Under the pieces are notes generated by a model, which was not told where the DNA came from, ran no database searches, and was given only the letters and a program-made list of their open reading frames with translations. From assembly GCA_025363555.1 (NCBI GenBank), contig JANYDQ010000030.1:1-40976 (forward strand): a DNA stretch of 40,976 bases, written 5' to 3'. Positions 7,864 to 15,199 of the stretch are shown here, in pieces (positions within the stretch are counted from its first letter, which is position 1; each line of letters starts with the position of its first letter). A program made the position numbers and the translations under genes. The DNA comes from Bacteroidota bacterium. Its GTDB lineage: Bacteria > Bacteroidota > Bacteroidia > 2-12-FULL-35-15.

Positions 7864-8421
7864 TCAAATCTTTCCCTCCAGCATCAGCAGTTTTGTTTTT
7901 AAAACAATTGCTACTGTCAAACTATCTGTTATTACCCCATTTTGAACCAATTTATACAACTCATCAAAATGAATTTTTCGGCAAACCAGTTCTTCCACAT
8001 CTTCCGGTTCCGCTTCTCCAAAGCTCAATTCCTGGGCAATAAATAAAATGCAAAACTCATCGCTTGCCGAATTACTTAAATACATTTCCTGAACTTTTGT
8101 CCATTTGTTGGCTGTAATACCTGTTTCTTCAAGCAATTCAAGCTTTGCTGATTCCACCGGTTCGACTTCTCTATTTCCACCGCCCTCCGGAATTTCCCAT
8201 GAATATTGGTTAATAGGATAACGGTATTGCCCTACTATCCATGTATTATATTCTTTATCCAAAGGCAAAACACCCACTGCCAAGTTTTTAAAATGAACCA
8301 CCGAATAGGTTCCCGGGTTGCCATGCGGATTCAGCACATCATGTTTGGTGAGTGCTATCCAGGGCGAATCATAAATTTTTTCTGACTTTAATGTTGTCCA
8401 GGGATTTTTTTGTTCGTCCAT
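7864..8421 (-). CDS. Nudix hydrolase, ADP-ribose pyrophosphatase-like
   Basis: The 185-residue protein has the ADPRase-type layout. A beta-rich N-terminus is followed by YRYPINQYSWEIPEGGG at about 67-82, which leads into the Nudix box ending LELLEETGI (residues 94-102). Glu98 and Glu99 provide metal ligands. The Arg of the consensus REUXEE is Leu94 here, and the upstream Glu is displaced by one position. The family usually cleaves nucleoside diphosphate sugars such as ADP-ribose. The gene is monocistronic and convergent with the acyltransferase gene, 16 bases apart. No convincing promoter was found upstream. Confidence 0.88.
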   Translation of the reverse strand: MDEQKNPWTTLKSEKIYDSPWIALTKHDVLNPHGNPGTYSVVHFKNLAVGVLPLDKEYNTWIVGQYRYPINQYSWEIPEGGGNREVEPVESAKLELLEETGITANKWTKVQEMYLSNSASDEFCILFIAQELSFGEAEPEDVEELVCRKIHFDELYKLVQNGVITDSLTVAIVLKTKLLMLEGKI

Positions 8422-8662
8422 ATTAATTAGAGATTTGGTGAAATAGAGAAATGGAGAATTATCAAATTAAAAAGTTTATGATTGTTTTATATTTTTTGCG
8501 AAGATAAAAATAATAGATTTGCAGAAAGAATAATTGAGGCTTGAAATTGAGTTTAGGATGGTAAATGCAACGTGAGGGCTTTCCGCTTTTCGCGGGGGAC
8601 ACGCCCAAATAAAAAAATTAGAATTAACAATATAACAATTCAACAATAAAACAATTTATAAG
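8422..8662. other. Divergent intergenic region
   Basis: These 241 bases separate the divergent Nudix and peptidase genes. TAGATTTG at 8514-8521 is a possible plus-strand -7 box. A short GC-rich island around 8570-8600, including CCGCTTTTCGCGG, stands out in otherwise AT-rich DNA and could form a small hairpin. Confidence 0.35.
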
Positions 8663-9604
8663 ATGAACAAATTTGCAATAGCGATTCATGGTGGAGCAGG
8701 AACTATACTTCGCACTTCGATGACTCCCGAAAAAGAAATGAGTTATAAAAAAGGAATGGAAGAAGCCATTCGTTCGGGAGAAAAAATATTGTCGTCTGGT
8801 GGTGCCGCTTTGGATGCGGTGGAAGCTGCTATCATTAGTCTTGAAAACAATCCATTGTTTAATGCAGGCAAAGGTGCTGTGTTTACTAACGAAGGAAAAA
8901 ACGAGATGGATGCTTCTATTATGGAAGGAAAAACTTTGATGGCTGGTGCTGTAACGAGTGTGAAAAATATTAAAAACCCTGTTACCCTGGCTAAAGCGGT
9001 GATGCAGCATTCGGAACATGTATTTTTATCGGGTTTAGGTGCCATGGAATTTGCAGAAAAAATGAAACTGGAGTTTGCTCCGGACGACTATTTTTTTGTG
9101 CAGCAACGCTACGACCAGTTATTACAAGCCAAAGAAACGGACAGCATAGTGATGGATCATAACGATACTGTAACTTCCGGAAAAGATAAAACAGGCACGG
9201 TGGGCTGTGTAGCACTTGATGTGCATGGAAACCTTGCCGGAGGCACGTCCACAGGCGGTATGACCAATAAAAAATATGGCAGAGTGGGCGACAGTCCTAT
9301 GATAGGTGCGGGTACGTATGCCAATAACAACACCTGCGCTATTTCCTGCACCGGGCACGGAGAGTATTTTATCCGCGCTGTGGTGGCTTACGATATTTCC
9401 TGTTTGATGGAATACAAAGGTTTGTCGCTCAAACAAGCCTGCGAATTGGTTGTAAATAAAAAACTGGTAACCTTTGGTGGCGAAGGTGGTTTAATAGCTT
9501 TGGATAAAAATGGAAACATTACACTTCCTTTTAATTCGGAAGGCATGTATCGTGCAAGTTTAAAATCGGGTGGAGAATTATTTTTGGGGATATATAAGGA
9601 GTGA
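8663..9604 (+). CDS. Isoaspartyl peptidase/L-asparaginase (Ntn hydrolase)
   Basis: The protein (313 residues) is a plant-type asparaginase/isoaspartyl dipeptidase. The N-terminal IAIHGGAGT motif, a GALDAVE-like region near 48-55 and the autoprocessing site are present. The predicted nucleophile is Thr179 in KTGTVGCVALD, and GGTSTGGMTNKKYGRVGDSP and GTGHGE-like CTGHGEYF follow. The precursor should self-cleave before Thr179 into alpha and beta chains and act on beta-aspartyl peptides. No signal peptide is visible at the N-terminus, so a cytoplasmic location is likely. It stands alone, followed directly by the large palindromic element. Confidence 0.92.
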   Translation: MNKFAIAIHGGAGTILRTSMTPEKEMSYKKGMEEAIRSGEKILSSGGAALDAVEAAIISLENNPLFNAGKGAVFTNEGKNEMDASIMEGKTLMAGAVTSVKNIKNPVTLAKAVMQHSEHVFLSGLGAMEFAEKMKLEFAPDDYFFVQQRYDQLLQAKETDSIVMDHNDTVTSGKDKTGTVGCVALDVHGNLAGGTSTGGMTNKKYGRVGDSPMIGAGTYANNNTCAISCTGHGEYFIRAVVAYDISCLMEYKGLSLKQACELVVNKKLVTFGGEGGLIALDKNGNITLPFNSEGMYRASLKSGGELFLGIYKE

Positions 9605-9612
9605 ATGGAATC

Positions 9613-10125
9613 TAATTAACTCAAGTTGCTAGTTCGTTTTCTACTTAATTTGGGCTTAAAGTCCCGTAGGGAAAGGATATTGGTAGCAATTGATAATTGA
9701 TTAGAAAAAACAAGTCCTGTAGGGACGAAATAATGGAAACTATTGTATTTATTAGCATATTTCGTCCCTAAGGGCAATGTCATTAAGTTAAGGAATGTAT
9801 TCATAACTCTGAAAGAGTTAAATATGAATAGCCCCCAATGAAATTGGGGGTTTTGAAATAATGAATGGTTATCACAACTCCGGAGGAGTTGAACATTAAT
9901 ATTCAACTCCTTCGGAGTTGTTGTGTGTTGTATATCTTTGTTTCCCCCAATTTCATTGGGGTCTATTCACATTCAATCCCTTCGGGATTGCAAACTTTCT
10001 TCCTTAACTTAATGACATTGCCCTAAGGGACTTAAAAAGCGTTTTTGTAATTTTATCTACCGATATAAAGTCCCTACGGGACAAGGGATGCGGAAGTTTT
10101 TACAACTAGCAACTTGAGTTAATTA
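9613..10125. mobile_element. 513 bp compound palindromic element with 22 bp perfect ends
   Basis: A 22-base end at 9613-9634 (TAATTAACTCAAGTTGCTAG...) recurs as its exact reverse complement at 10104-10125. Inside, 9775-9795 (CAATGTCATTAAGTTAAGGA...) pairs perfectly with 10000-10020. The segments around 9825-9849 and 9939-9965 (CCCCCAATGAAATTGGGGG and its mirror) also pair with few mismatches, and so do CAACTCCGGAGGAGTTG and its partner near 9903-9921. Each arm is itself built from small palindromes such as GTCCCTACGGGAC and AATCCCTTCGGGATT. No real gene lies inside. It resembles the mosaics of short palindromes common between Bacteroidota genes, packaged here as one symmetric unit. Mobility is inferred from the ends; no target duplication is obvious. 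Confidence 0.7.
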
Positions 10126-10265
10126 ATAGTTATGGAAGATTTGCTTTAAAAAAATTGTGAAATCATCGTTAGAAACACACCTTGTAGAACAAAATAAATA
10201 AAAAATGTAATTTCAAAGAAATACTTCTCCAAATCGGAAAGTCCTTTTTATTTTATATTTACTCC

Positions 10266-10778
10266 ATGAATTATAAAGAACAATTGCTAAAAGAACATTC
10301 CCGCGCTAATACAGACCTCATTACCAAAGCCATTGGAAATAATGAAACTGAATTTCAAAAAATTATTGATATTATTTATCACTCCCCTCCACCCTTGCCA
10401 CAAAGGGCTTCCTGGCTGCTAACTTCTATAAATGCTCAATATCCTGAATTATTAATTCCTCATTTTTCGCTTTTTGTAAATTCTGTTCAGCAGTTTAAGA
10501 CAGATGGAATAAAACGAAATATACTTTCAGTAGTAGCTTCGCATACTATTCCTGAAAAATTACAAGGTAAATTGCTGGACATTTGTTTTCATTTTATTGT
10601 TTCTCCAGCAGAAACTGTGGCTGTGAAAGTACATGCCATGCAAATAATAGCCAACCTTGCAAAAGAACATCCGGAAATAAAAGGGGAATTAAAATCAGTA
10701 ATTGAAGACCAATTGCCAAAAACTACTGTGGCATTTGCTTTAAGGGCTAAAAGGGTGTTGAGCGAGATGAAGAAATAG
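10266..10778 (+). CDS. Hypothetical alpha-helical (HEAT-like) protein
   Basis: The 170-residue protein is predicted almost all helical, with repeated pairs of amphipathic helices of about 35-40 residues (for example 18-55, 56-92, 93-130 and 131-168). These resemble HEAT/ARM-type repeats. There is no signal peptide, membrane segment or catalytic motif. It is probably a cytoplasmic protein-interaction scaffold, by fold only. The gene lies between the palindromic element and a convergent unknown gene 32 bases away. A poor -7-like TATATTTA lies just upstream of the ATG. Confidence 0.7.
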   Translation: MNYKEQLLKEHSRANTDLITKAIGNNETEFQKIIDIIYHSPPPLPQRASWLLTSINAQYPELLIPHFSLFVNSVQQFKTDGIKRNILSVVASHTIPEKLQGKLLDICFHFIVSPAETVAVKVHAMQIIANLAKEHPEIKGELKSVIEDQLPKTTVAFALRAKRVLSEMKK

Positions 10779-10810
10779 AATTACAAAAATTTACTTCCAA
10801 CTTATAACAA

Positions 10811-11206
10811 CTAAAACTTTTTAAACGCTTTCTTTTTTGCTTTTTTTGTTATTCCATTATCAGTAATATGAAGGTGCTCTATTTCATTCTCCATTTCTTG
10901 TTCTGACGGAACAGACAGAACAGCTTTTCCACCATATTTACTGTTGATGGCAATAGTTTTGTTTTTATTCACTATTGCATTTCCAAAAAATTCAACAGCA
11001 TCCTTTTTTGTTACATAAACAGCAAACATAACTAATTCGGGCGACCAGCCTGTATAGTCACATAAATCAAATAGTGTAGCAACATATTCGGGACCCTTCC
11101 ACTCTACCGATTTTTTAATTTTATTAAAAATATCATACGCCTTGGTGTCTTTTGCATCAAAAAAATCGCGTACAATGTTCTGCGTTAATACTACTGATAA
11201 TGCCAT
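10811..11206 (-). CDS. Hypothetical protein, 131 residues
   Basis: I do not recognise this protein. The N-terminal two thirds look mixed helical and include a WKGPEYVATLFDLCDYTGWSP region. The C-terminus is a Lys-rich tail (KKAKKKAFKKF), which could contact nucleic acid or simply be a disordered basic end. No signal peptide or membrane segment is seen. A textbook Bacteroidota promoter lies about 90 bases upstream, so it is very likely a real expressed gene. It converges with the HEAT-like gene. Confidence 0.7.
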   Translation of the reverse strand: MALSVVLTQNIVRDFFDAKDTKAYDIFNKIKKSVEWKGPEYVATLFDLCDYTGWSPELVMFAVYVTKKDAVEFFGNAIVNKNKTIAINSKYGGKAVLSVPSEQEMENEIEHLHITDNGITKKAKKKAFKKF

Positions 11207-11302
11207 GACTTTATTTTTTTATACTCTTCGATTTAGTCCGAAAAGATTGATTTTTTTTAGAAAACAGGAATGCTTCCCCTGGTATTCTTCAAAAATATAA
11301 AA

Positions 11303-11334
11303 CAAAGATAAGAAATAAAAATCGGTTTTTCAAA
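11303..11334 (-). promoter_or_regulatory. Promoter of the 131-residue hypothetical gene
   Basis: On the minus strand, TTTG (11334-11331), a 20-base spacer, and TATCTTTG (11310-11303) match the consensus exactly. The predicted leader is about 90 bases. Confidence 0.65.
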
Positions 11335-11464
11335 TAGTATCAAAATTTATCGAAAAGAATCGAATTCTCCGCAAAACGATTGCCAGCATACGAAAACAAA
11401 AATAATGTTGGTAATTTTATAGTATCAAACAAAAATTAATACATTAATTAATAGTACAAATAAA

Positions 11465-11902
11465 ATGAAAAAGTCAGCAAAGGGTTCGGAAAAATTAATA
11501 GACAAGCCCGAAAAATCAATCTTGGTTTCGGATAAAATAATTGACAAGCCGGAACAATCAGTTGAGGTTTCGGAAAAATCGCCTGACAAGTACGAAAAAT
11601 CAGTTGAGGTTTCGGATAAAACAATTGACAAAGCGGAAAAACCAGTTGAGGTTTCGGAAAAATCAACTGACAAGCCGGAACAATCAGGTGGGGTTTCGGA
11701 TAATACAATTGACAAATCGGAACAATCAATCGGGGTTTCGGATCATTCACTTGACAAGGTGGAACAATCAGTTGAGGTTTCGGAACAATCAACTGACAAG
11801 CCCGAACAAATAATGGAGGTTTCGGAAAAATCGCCTGACAAGTACGAAAAATCAGTTGAGGTTTCGGATACATGGACAGGAAAAGTAACAAAAATTCAAT
11901 AA
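11465..11902 (+). CDS. Low-complexity protein of nine 14-residue repeats
   Basis: Almost all of this 145-residue protein is a tandem array of a 14-residue unit with the pattern DKxExSxxVSxxxx (x variable). It is rich in Lys, Glu, Ser and Asp and lacks aromatic residues apart from two Tyr and one Trp. It has no signal peptide and should be intrinsically disordered. Because the unit is 42 bp, a multiple of three, repeat-number change keeps the frame. Other frames of the array are also open, so coding status rests on the start and position, not on frame bias. No function can be assigned. The end, TWTGKVTKIQ, is non-repetitive. Confidence 0.5.
   Translation: MKKSAKGSEKLIDKPEKSILVSDKIIDKPEQSVEVSEKSPDKYEKSVEVSDKTIDKAEKPVEVSEKSTDKPEQSGGVSDNTIDKSEQSIGVSDHSLDKVEQSVEVSEQSTDKPEQIMEVSEKSPDKYEKSVEVSDTWTGKVTKIQ
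11501..11878 (+). repeat. Nine tandem 42 bp repeats
   Basis: Units begin GACAAG(C/T).. and contain GTTGAGGTTTCGGA. Nine fit without gaps from 11501 to 11878. A stretch of about 55 bases spanning units 2-3 recurs almost unchanged at units 8-9, exactly six units (252 bases) downstream, a sign of past duplication within the array. Confidence 0.85.
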
Positions 11903-12003
11903 ACACAGCTATTCCGGCAAATAAACAATTAAATTACTAACGTTGAATTTCATTTTCGCCCAGCCGGAACGAAAAGGAAAGGAGACAACAAAAACAAAAA
12001 ACA

Positions 12004-12618
12004 ATGATTAGATTTATTGTAGTGTTGGGACTGAAAAAATTAAGTAACTCCCAATTGATTGAGTTAGCAAGGTTCATTTTAGAGGCAATGAGCGGCAACT
12101 TACGTTTTATTTCACCAAACCCAAGTTTGGTGAGCTATCTTTCAGACATAGTGAATCTGGAAGATGCAATGTCAGCTAATGGAGGCGGACCACTAAAAAC
12201 CGCAACCATTAAAGTGTTTCGCAATATCCTGGAACTGTCCACCATTAATTTGGGCAGCTACGTGGAGGGCATTGCCAATTTAGATGTCAGCACGGCAACA
12301 GAAACGATTCGCAGTGCAGGAATGCGGGTAAAAAGGAAAAGAGACCCCCCCTCTACCGACTTCCGGTTAAAAGTGAATGGCAAGGTTCCGGGCGAAGTGA
12401 AGCTAAGAACCAAAAGTGACAAAAGAGCCATTTTTGAGTTCCGGTTTTCACTCACACCCGATGATGCCGATAGCTGGATTACTTTGTATGTAGGCACCAA
12501 AGCCAGCTGCATAGCTGTAGAACTGGAAAGTGGTAAGCGCGGTTATTTTAAAGTGCGGTCTACCAACAAAAACGGCATTCAGCCATGGAGCACTGTTTTG
12601 AATATTATTATTCCTTAA
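12004..12618 (+). CDS. Hypothetical protein with fibronectin-III-like C-terminus
   Basis: The 204-residue protein has a helical N-terminal half (about 1-95). A beta-rich C-terminal half (about 110-204) resembles a fibronectin type III sandwich: PSTDFRLKVNGKVPGEVKLR, then FEFRFSLTPDDADSWITLYVGTKAS, and YFKVRSTNKNGIQPWSTV with the typical Y..RV...N..G...WS ending. Such proteins recur in Bacteroidota as small cytoplasmic or surface proteins of unknown role. There is no recognisable signal peptide. It is followed by a good terminator, so it is not part of the downstream operon. Confidence 0.7.
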   Translation: MIRFIVVLGLKKLSNSQLIELARFILEAMSGNLRFISPNPSLVSYLSDIVNLEDAMSANGGGPLKTATIKVFRNILELSTINLGSYVEGIANLDVSTATETIRSAGMRVKRKRDPPSTDFRLKVNGKVPGEVKLRTKSDKRAIFEFRFSLTPDDADSWITLYVGTKASCIAVELESGKRGYFKVRSTNKNGIQPWSTVLNIIIP

Positions 12619-12670
12619 TGGGTTTCACTTCGTTTCGAAGCATTAACGAAACGTATGATTAAACTAAAGC

Positions 12671-12703
12671 TCTCCTTTGCTTGGGCAAAGGGGAACTTTT
12701 TTT
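12671..12703 (+). terminator. Intrinsic terminator after the FN3-like gene
   Basis: CTCCTTTGC pairs with GCAAAGGGG around a TTGG loop (12671-12694, one G-T pair), followed by seven T at 12697-12703. It separates the FN3-like gene from the ATPase operon. A further small hairpin lies at 12631-12653. Confidence 0.75.
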
Positions 12704-12857
12704 GATTGGTCTAATTGTAAATTAAAATAAGATTTTATTTTTAGAACACATTAGGGGAACAAGTTTAAATTAAACAGATTAAGCAAATCTAATAGCAAGG
12801 CATATAAGTCGATGCGAAAACATTAATAAAAAATCTAAGACATTCTCTAAAAGTAAA

Positions 12858-12865
12858 TATCTTTG
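12858..12865 (+). promoter_or_regulatory. -7 box of the GHKL-receiver-methyltransferase operon
   Basis: TATCTTTG at 12858-12865 is a perfect -7 box; no TTTG is found at the proper distance upstream. It lies only 12 bases before the ATG, so the transcript would have a leader of roughly five bases. Confidence 0.5.
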
Positions 12866-12877
12866 CACCTTAACTAA

Positions 12878-15199
12878 ATGGACATTACCACTCAAATATC
12901 AGAATTAAAAAAGAAGCTATCTGAAGAAATTCAGAAAGAGCCTTCTGATAATAATGTCATTCTATCTCTATCAAATGAAATTGCAAAACTTGACGAATCG
13001 CAGATTCGTTTTTCAGTTGATGCAGGAATAATAAACCGACTTGGAAAAGAACTTGTAGGCCGACACGAAACAGCAGTTTCAGAACTTGTAAAGAATGCTT
13101 ATGATGCAGACACTTCAGAAGTGAAATTGGTTTTTGAAAATGCTTGGCATATAGCAGGGACTTTAAACATTGAAGACAATGGACTTGGTATGACAAGAGA
13201 CCAACTCATTAATGGCTTTATGCGTTTATCATCTTCTGACAAAATACATAATCCAATTTCCGAGAGATACAACCGAACAAGAGCAGGTAGAAAAGGAATA
13301 GGAAGATTTGCAACCCAAAGATTAGGAAACAAACTCACAATCATAACGCAAACTTTAGATGCAACAGAAGCTATAAAAATTACAATCGATTGGGATAAGT
13401 TTGAAACAGACAAAGACCTTTTAAGCATAACAAATCAAATTGAATTAGTTTCTAAGACCAAAGACGAGGGAACAGATTTAATCATTGAAGGATTACGAGA
13501 AGGCTGGTCAGATGCAATGATTAAAAGAGTTTTCAGATATACATCTGAATTACTGCAACCATTTCCACTCTCAAAAAAAAGAAAGAAAGAAGAAAAGAAG
13601 AAATCCGACCCGGGATTTAAAAGTTCTTATTTCAGAAAAGACGGAGAAGAATTAACTCCAATCGTAGATGAAGAAGAAGCCATTTTCAAACACTCTCTTG
13701 CAGAGATTGAAGGCTATATAATGGATGATGGACAAGGATGCTGGGCATTGAAAAGTGAAAAGCTAAATTTCAAACAAGAGGTTTTTTTAATTGGCAATAA
13801 TGAAAAGGACAGAGAAGATGTTGAAAGCAAATTCGATTTAATAAAGGGCATTCACTTTAAGACCTATTATTTTGTTTATGACCCAACTCTATTTGCTCCT
13901 GGGACATTTAATTTTATAAGAAGTCTTGCTTACGAAAAAGGTGGACTTAGATTATACAGAAATGGTTTTAGAGTTTTACCCTATGGCGAAGAGGGTGATG
14001 ATTGGTTAGGTTTGGATAAGTCAAATAACAGAAATGTGATTTTAGCACCACACATGAATATTTGCTTTTTCGGTTTCGTTGAGATTGAAGATATGGAGGG
14101 CTATAAGTTTGAAGAAACCTCAAGCAGAGAAGGGCTTATTGAAAGTGCAGCATTAAAAGAATTAGTTGATTTTGTTTACCGTTCTATAATCAGTGGAGTT
14201 GTAAAAGTTTCTGATTTGAGAGGAAGAAAATCTACTGCATCACAGAAGGGATATAAACGACAAGAAGAAACAGCGTCAGAAAAAGTTGATACTGCAGTTT
14301 CTAAAATGAAAGGCTTTTTTGAAGGGGAAAGTGAAGATGATTCTGATGGACAGTCATCTAATTCAAGCAAATCAAAAGAAAAATTCAAAAAAGTATTCCA
14401 AGAATTTGAACAAGCAAGAGAAGAAGAAAAAAAGGAAAAGCAATTGCTGATAAACGAGAATAATATGCTTCGCATATTAGCTGGTTTAGGTTTGGTAATT
14501 GGAGAGTTTGTTCACGAAGTAAAAAGATTTTTACCCGGATTTGATGCCGACATAAATTTTTTGAAAGAAGCAGTGAAAGGCTACAAAGAAGCATTAGAAA
14601 GAGTTGACTTGCTTGACGAAAATGTAAGAGCATTCACAACATACACTTCCTACTTCAATAAGGCAATATCAAGAAATGTTTTGAGAGAACTTGAACCAAT
14701 TGAATTAAGAGATGTAGTTCGTGATTTTGAAAGAGTAATTGAAACCGATATTAAGCGTTCAAAAATCACATTCCATAAACACATTTTTGAAGGCTATGAT
14801 TTGTTTACAATTCCTATGCACCCTTCCGAGTGGGCTTCAATCCTATTTAATCTTTATACCAATTCAAAAAAAGCAATTAAACGAAATAAAAAAGTGGGAG
14901 AGATTCAAATAAAATGTGGCAAAGAAAACGACTTTGTTTATTTGGAATTTTCTGACAACGGTGATGGAATTCTTAAAGAAAATGAAGAGTTTATTTTTAA
15001 TGCTTTTTATACAACAACCTCAGCCGCTAACCATTCTGCTAATGATGCAGACAGCTTAGTAGGAACAGGTTTGGGATTGAAAATTGTGAAAGACATTATT
15101 GAAGCATATGGAGGGTCAATTTATGTAAGCACTCCAACCGAAGGATTTGTAACAACATTTAGAATTGAAATTCCACAAAATAAAATAGACAATGAGTAA
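12878..15199 (+). CDS. Soluble protein with two GHKL ATPase domains, kinase-like C-terminus
   Basis: The 773-residue protein has two Bergerat-fold ATPase domains. The N-terminal one (about 45-230) resembles MutL/Hsp90/MORC-type HATPase_c_3: ELVKNAYDAD at 69-78 with Glu69 and Asn73, DNGLGM at 100-105, and GRKGIGRFA at 137-145. A middle region follows, then an acidic linker and coiled coil (about 460-530). The C-terminal part looks like a histidine kinase. It has a possible phosphoacceptor His546-Glu547 in GEFVHEVKRF, an N-box Asn662 in LFNLYTNSKKAI, DNGDG at 693-697 and GTGLGL at 729-734. There is no membrane segment, so it would sense something in the cytoplasm. It overlaps the next gene by eight bases. 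The domain calls are firm; the biological role is not. Confidence 0.9.
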   Translation: MDITTQISELKKKLSEEIQKEPSDNNVILSLSNEIAKLDESQIRFSVDAGIINRLGKELVGRHETAVSELVKNAYDADTSEVKLVFENAWHIAGTLNIEDNGLGMTRDQLINGFMRLSSSDKIHNPISERYNRTRAGRKGIGRFATQRLGNKLTIITQTLDATEAIKITIDWDKFETDKDLLSITNQIELVSKTKDEGTDLIIEGLREGWSDAMIKRVFRYTSELLQPFPLSKKRKKEEKKKSDPGFKSSYFRKDGEELTPIVDEEEAIFKHSLAEIEGYIMDDGQGCWALKSEKLNFKQEVFLIGNNEKDREDVESKFDLIKGIHFKTYYFVYDPTLFAPGTFNFIRSLAYEKGGLRLYRNGFRVLPYGEEGDDWLGLDKSNNRNVILAPHMNICFFGFVEIEDMEGYKFEETSSREGLIESAALKELVDFVYRSIISGVVKVSDLRGRKSTASQKGYKRQEETASEKVDTAVSKMKGFFEGESEDDSDGQSSNSSKSKEKFKKVFQEFEQAREEEKKEKQLLINENNMLRILAGLGLVIGEFVHEVKRFLPGFDADINFLKEAVKGYKEALERVDLLDENVRAFTTYTSYFNKAISRNVLRELEPIELRDVVRDFERVIETDIKRSKITFHKHIFEGYDLFTIPMHPSEWASILFNLYTNSKKAIKRNKKVGEIQIKCGKENDFVYLEFSDNGDGILKENEEFIFNAFYTTTSAANHSANDADSLVGTGLGLKIVKDIIEAYGGSIYVSTPTEGFVTTFRIEIPQNKIDNE

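Noticed and set aside
9616-9906. 96-residue minus-strand open frame
   Set aside because: It lies wholly inside the palindromic element and its codons are imposed by the inverted repeats; no recognisable protein features.
11501-11878. CRISPR array
   Set aside because: The 42 bp units are directly adjacent with no unique spacers, are in frame, and encode a repeated peptide; no cas genes are nearby.
11448-11906. Long minus-strand and alternative plus-strand open frames across the tandem repeats
   Set aside because: A 42 bp unit without stop codons leaves several frames open by construction; only the plus frame from 11465 has a sensible start and non-repetitive ends.
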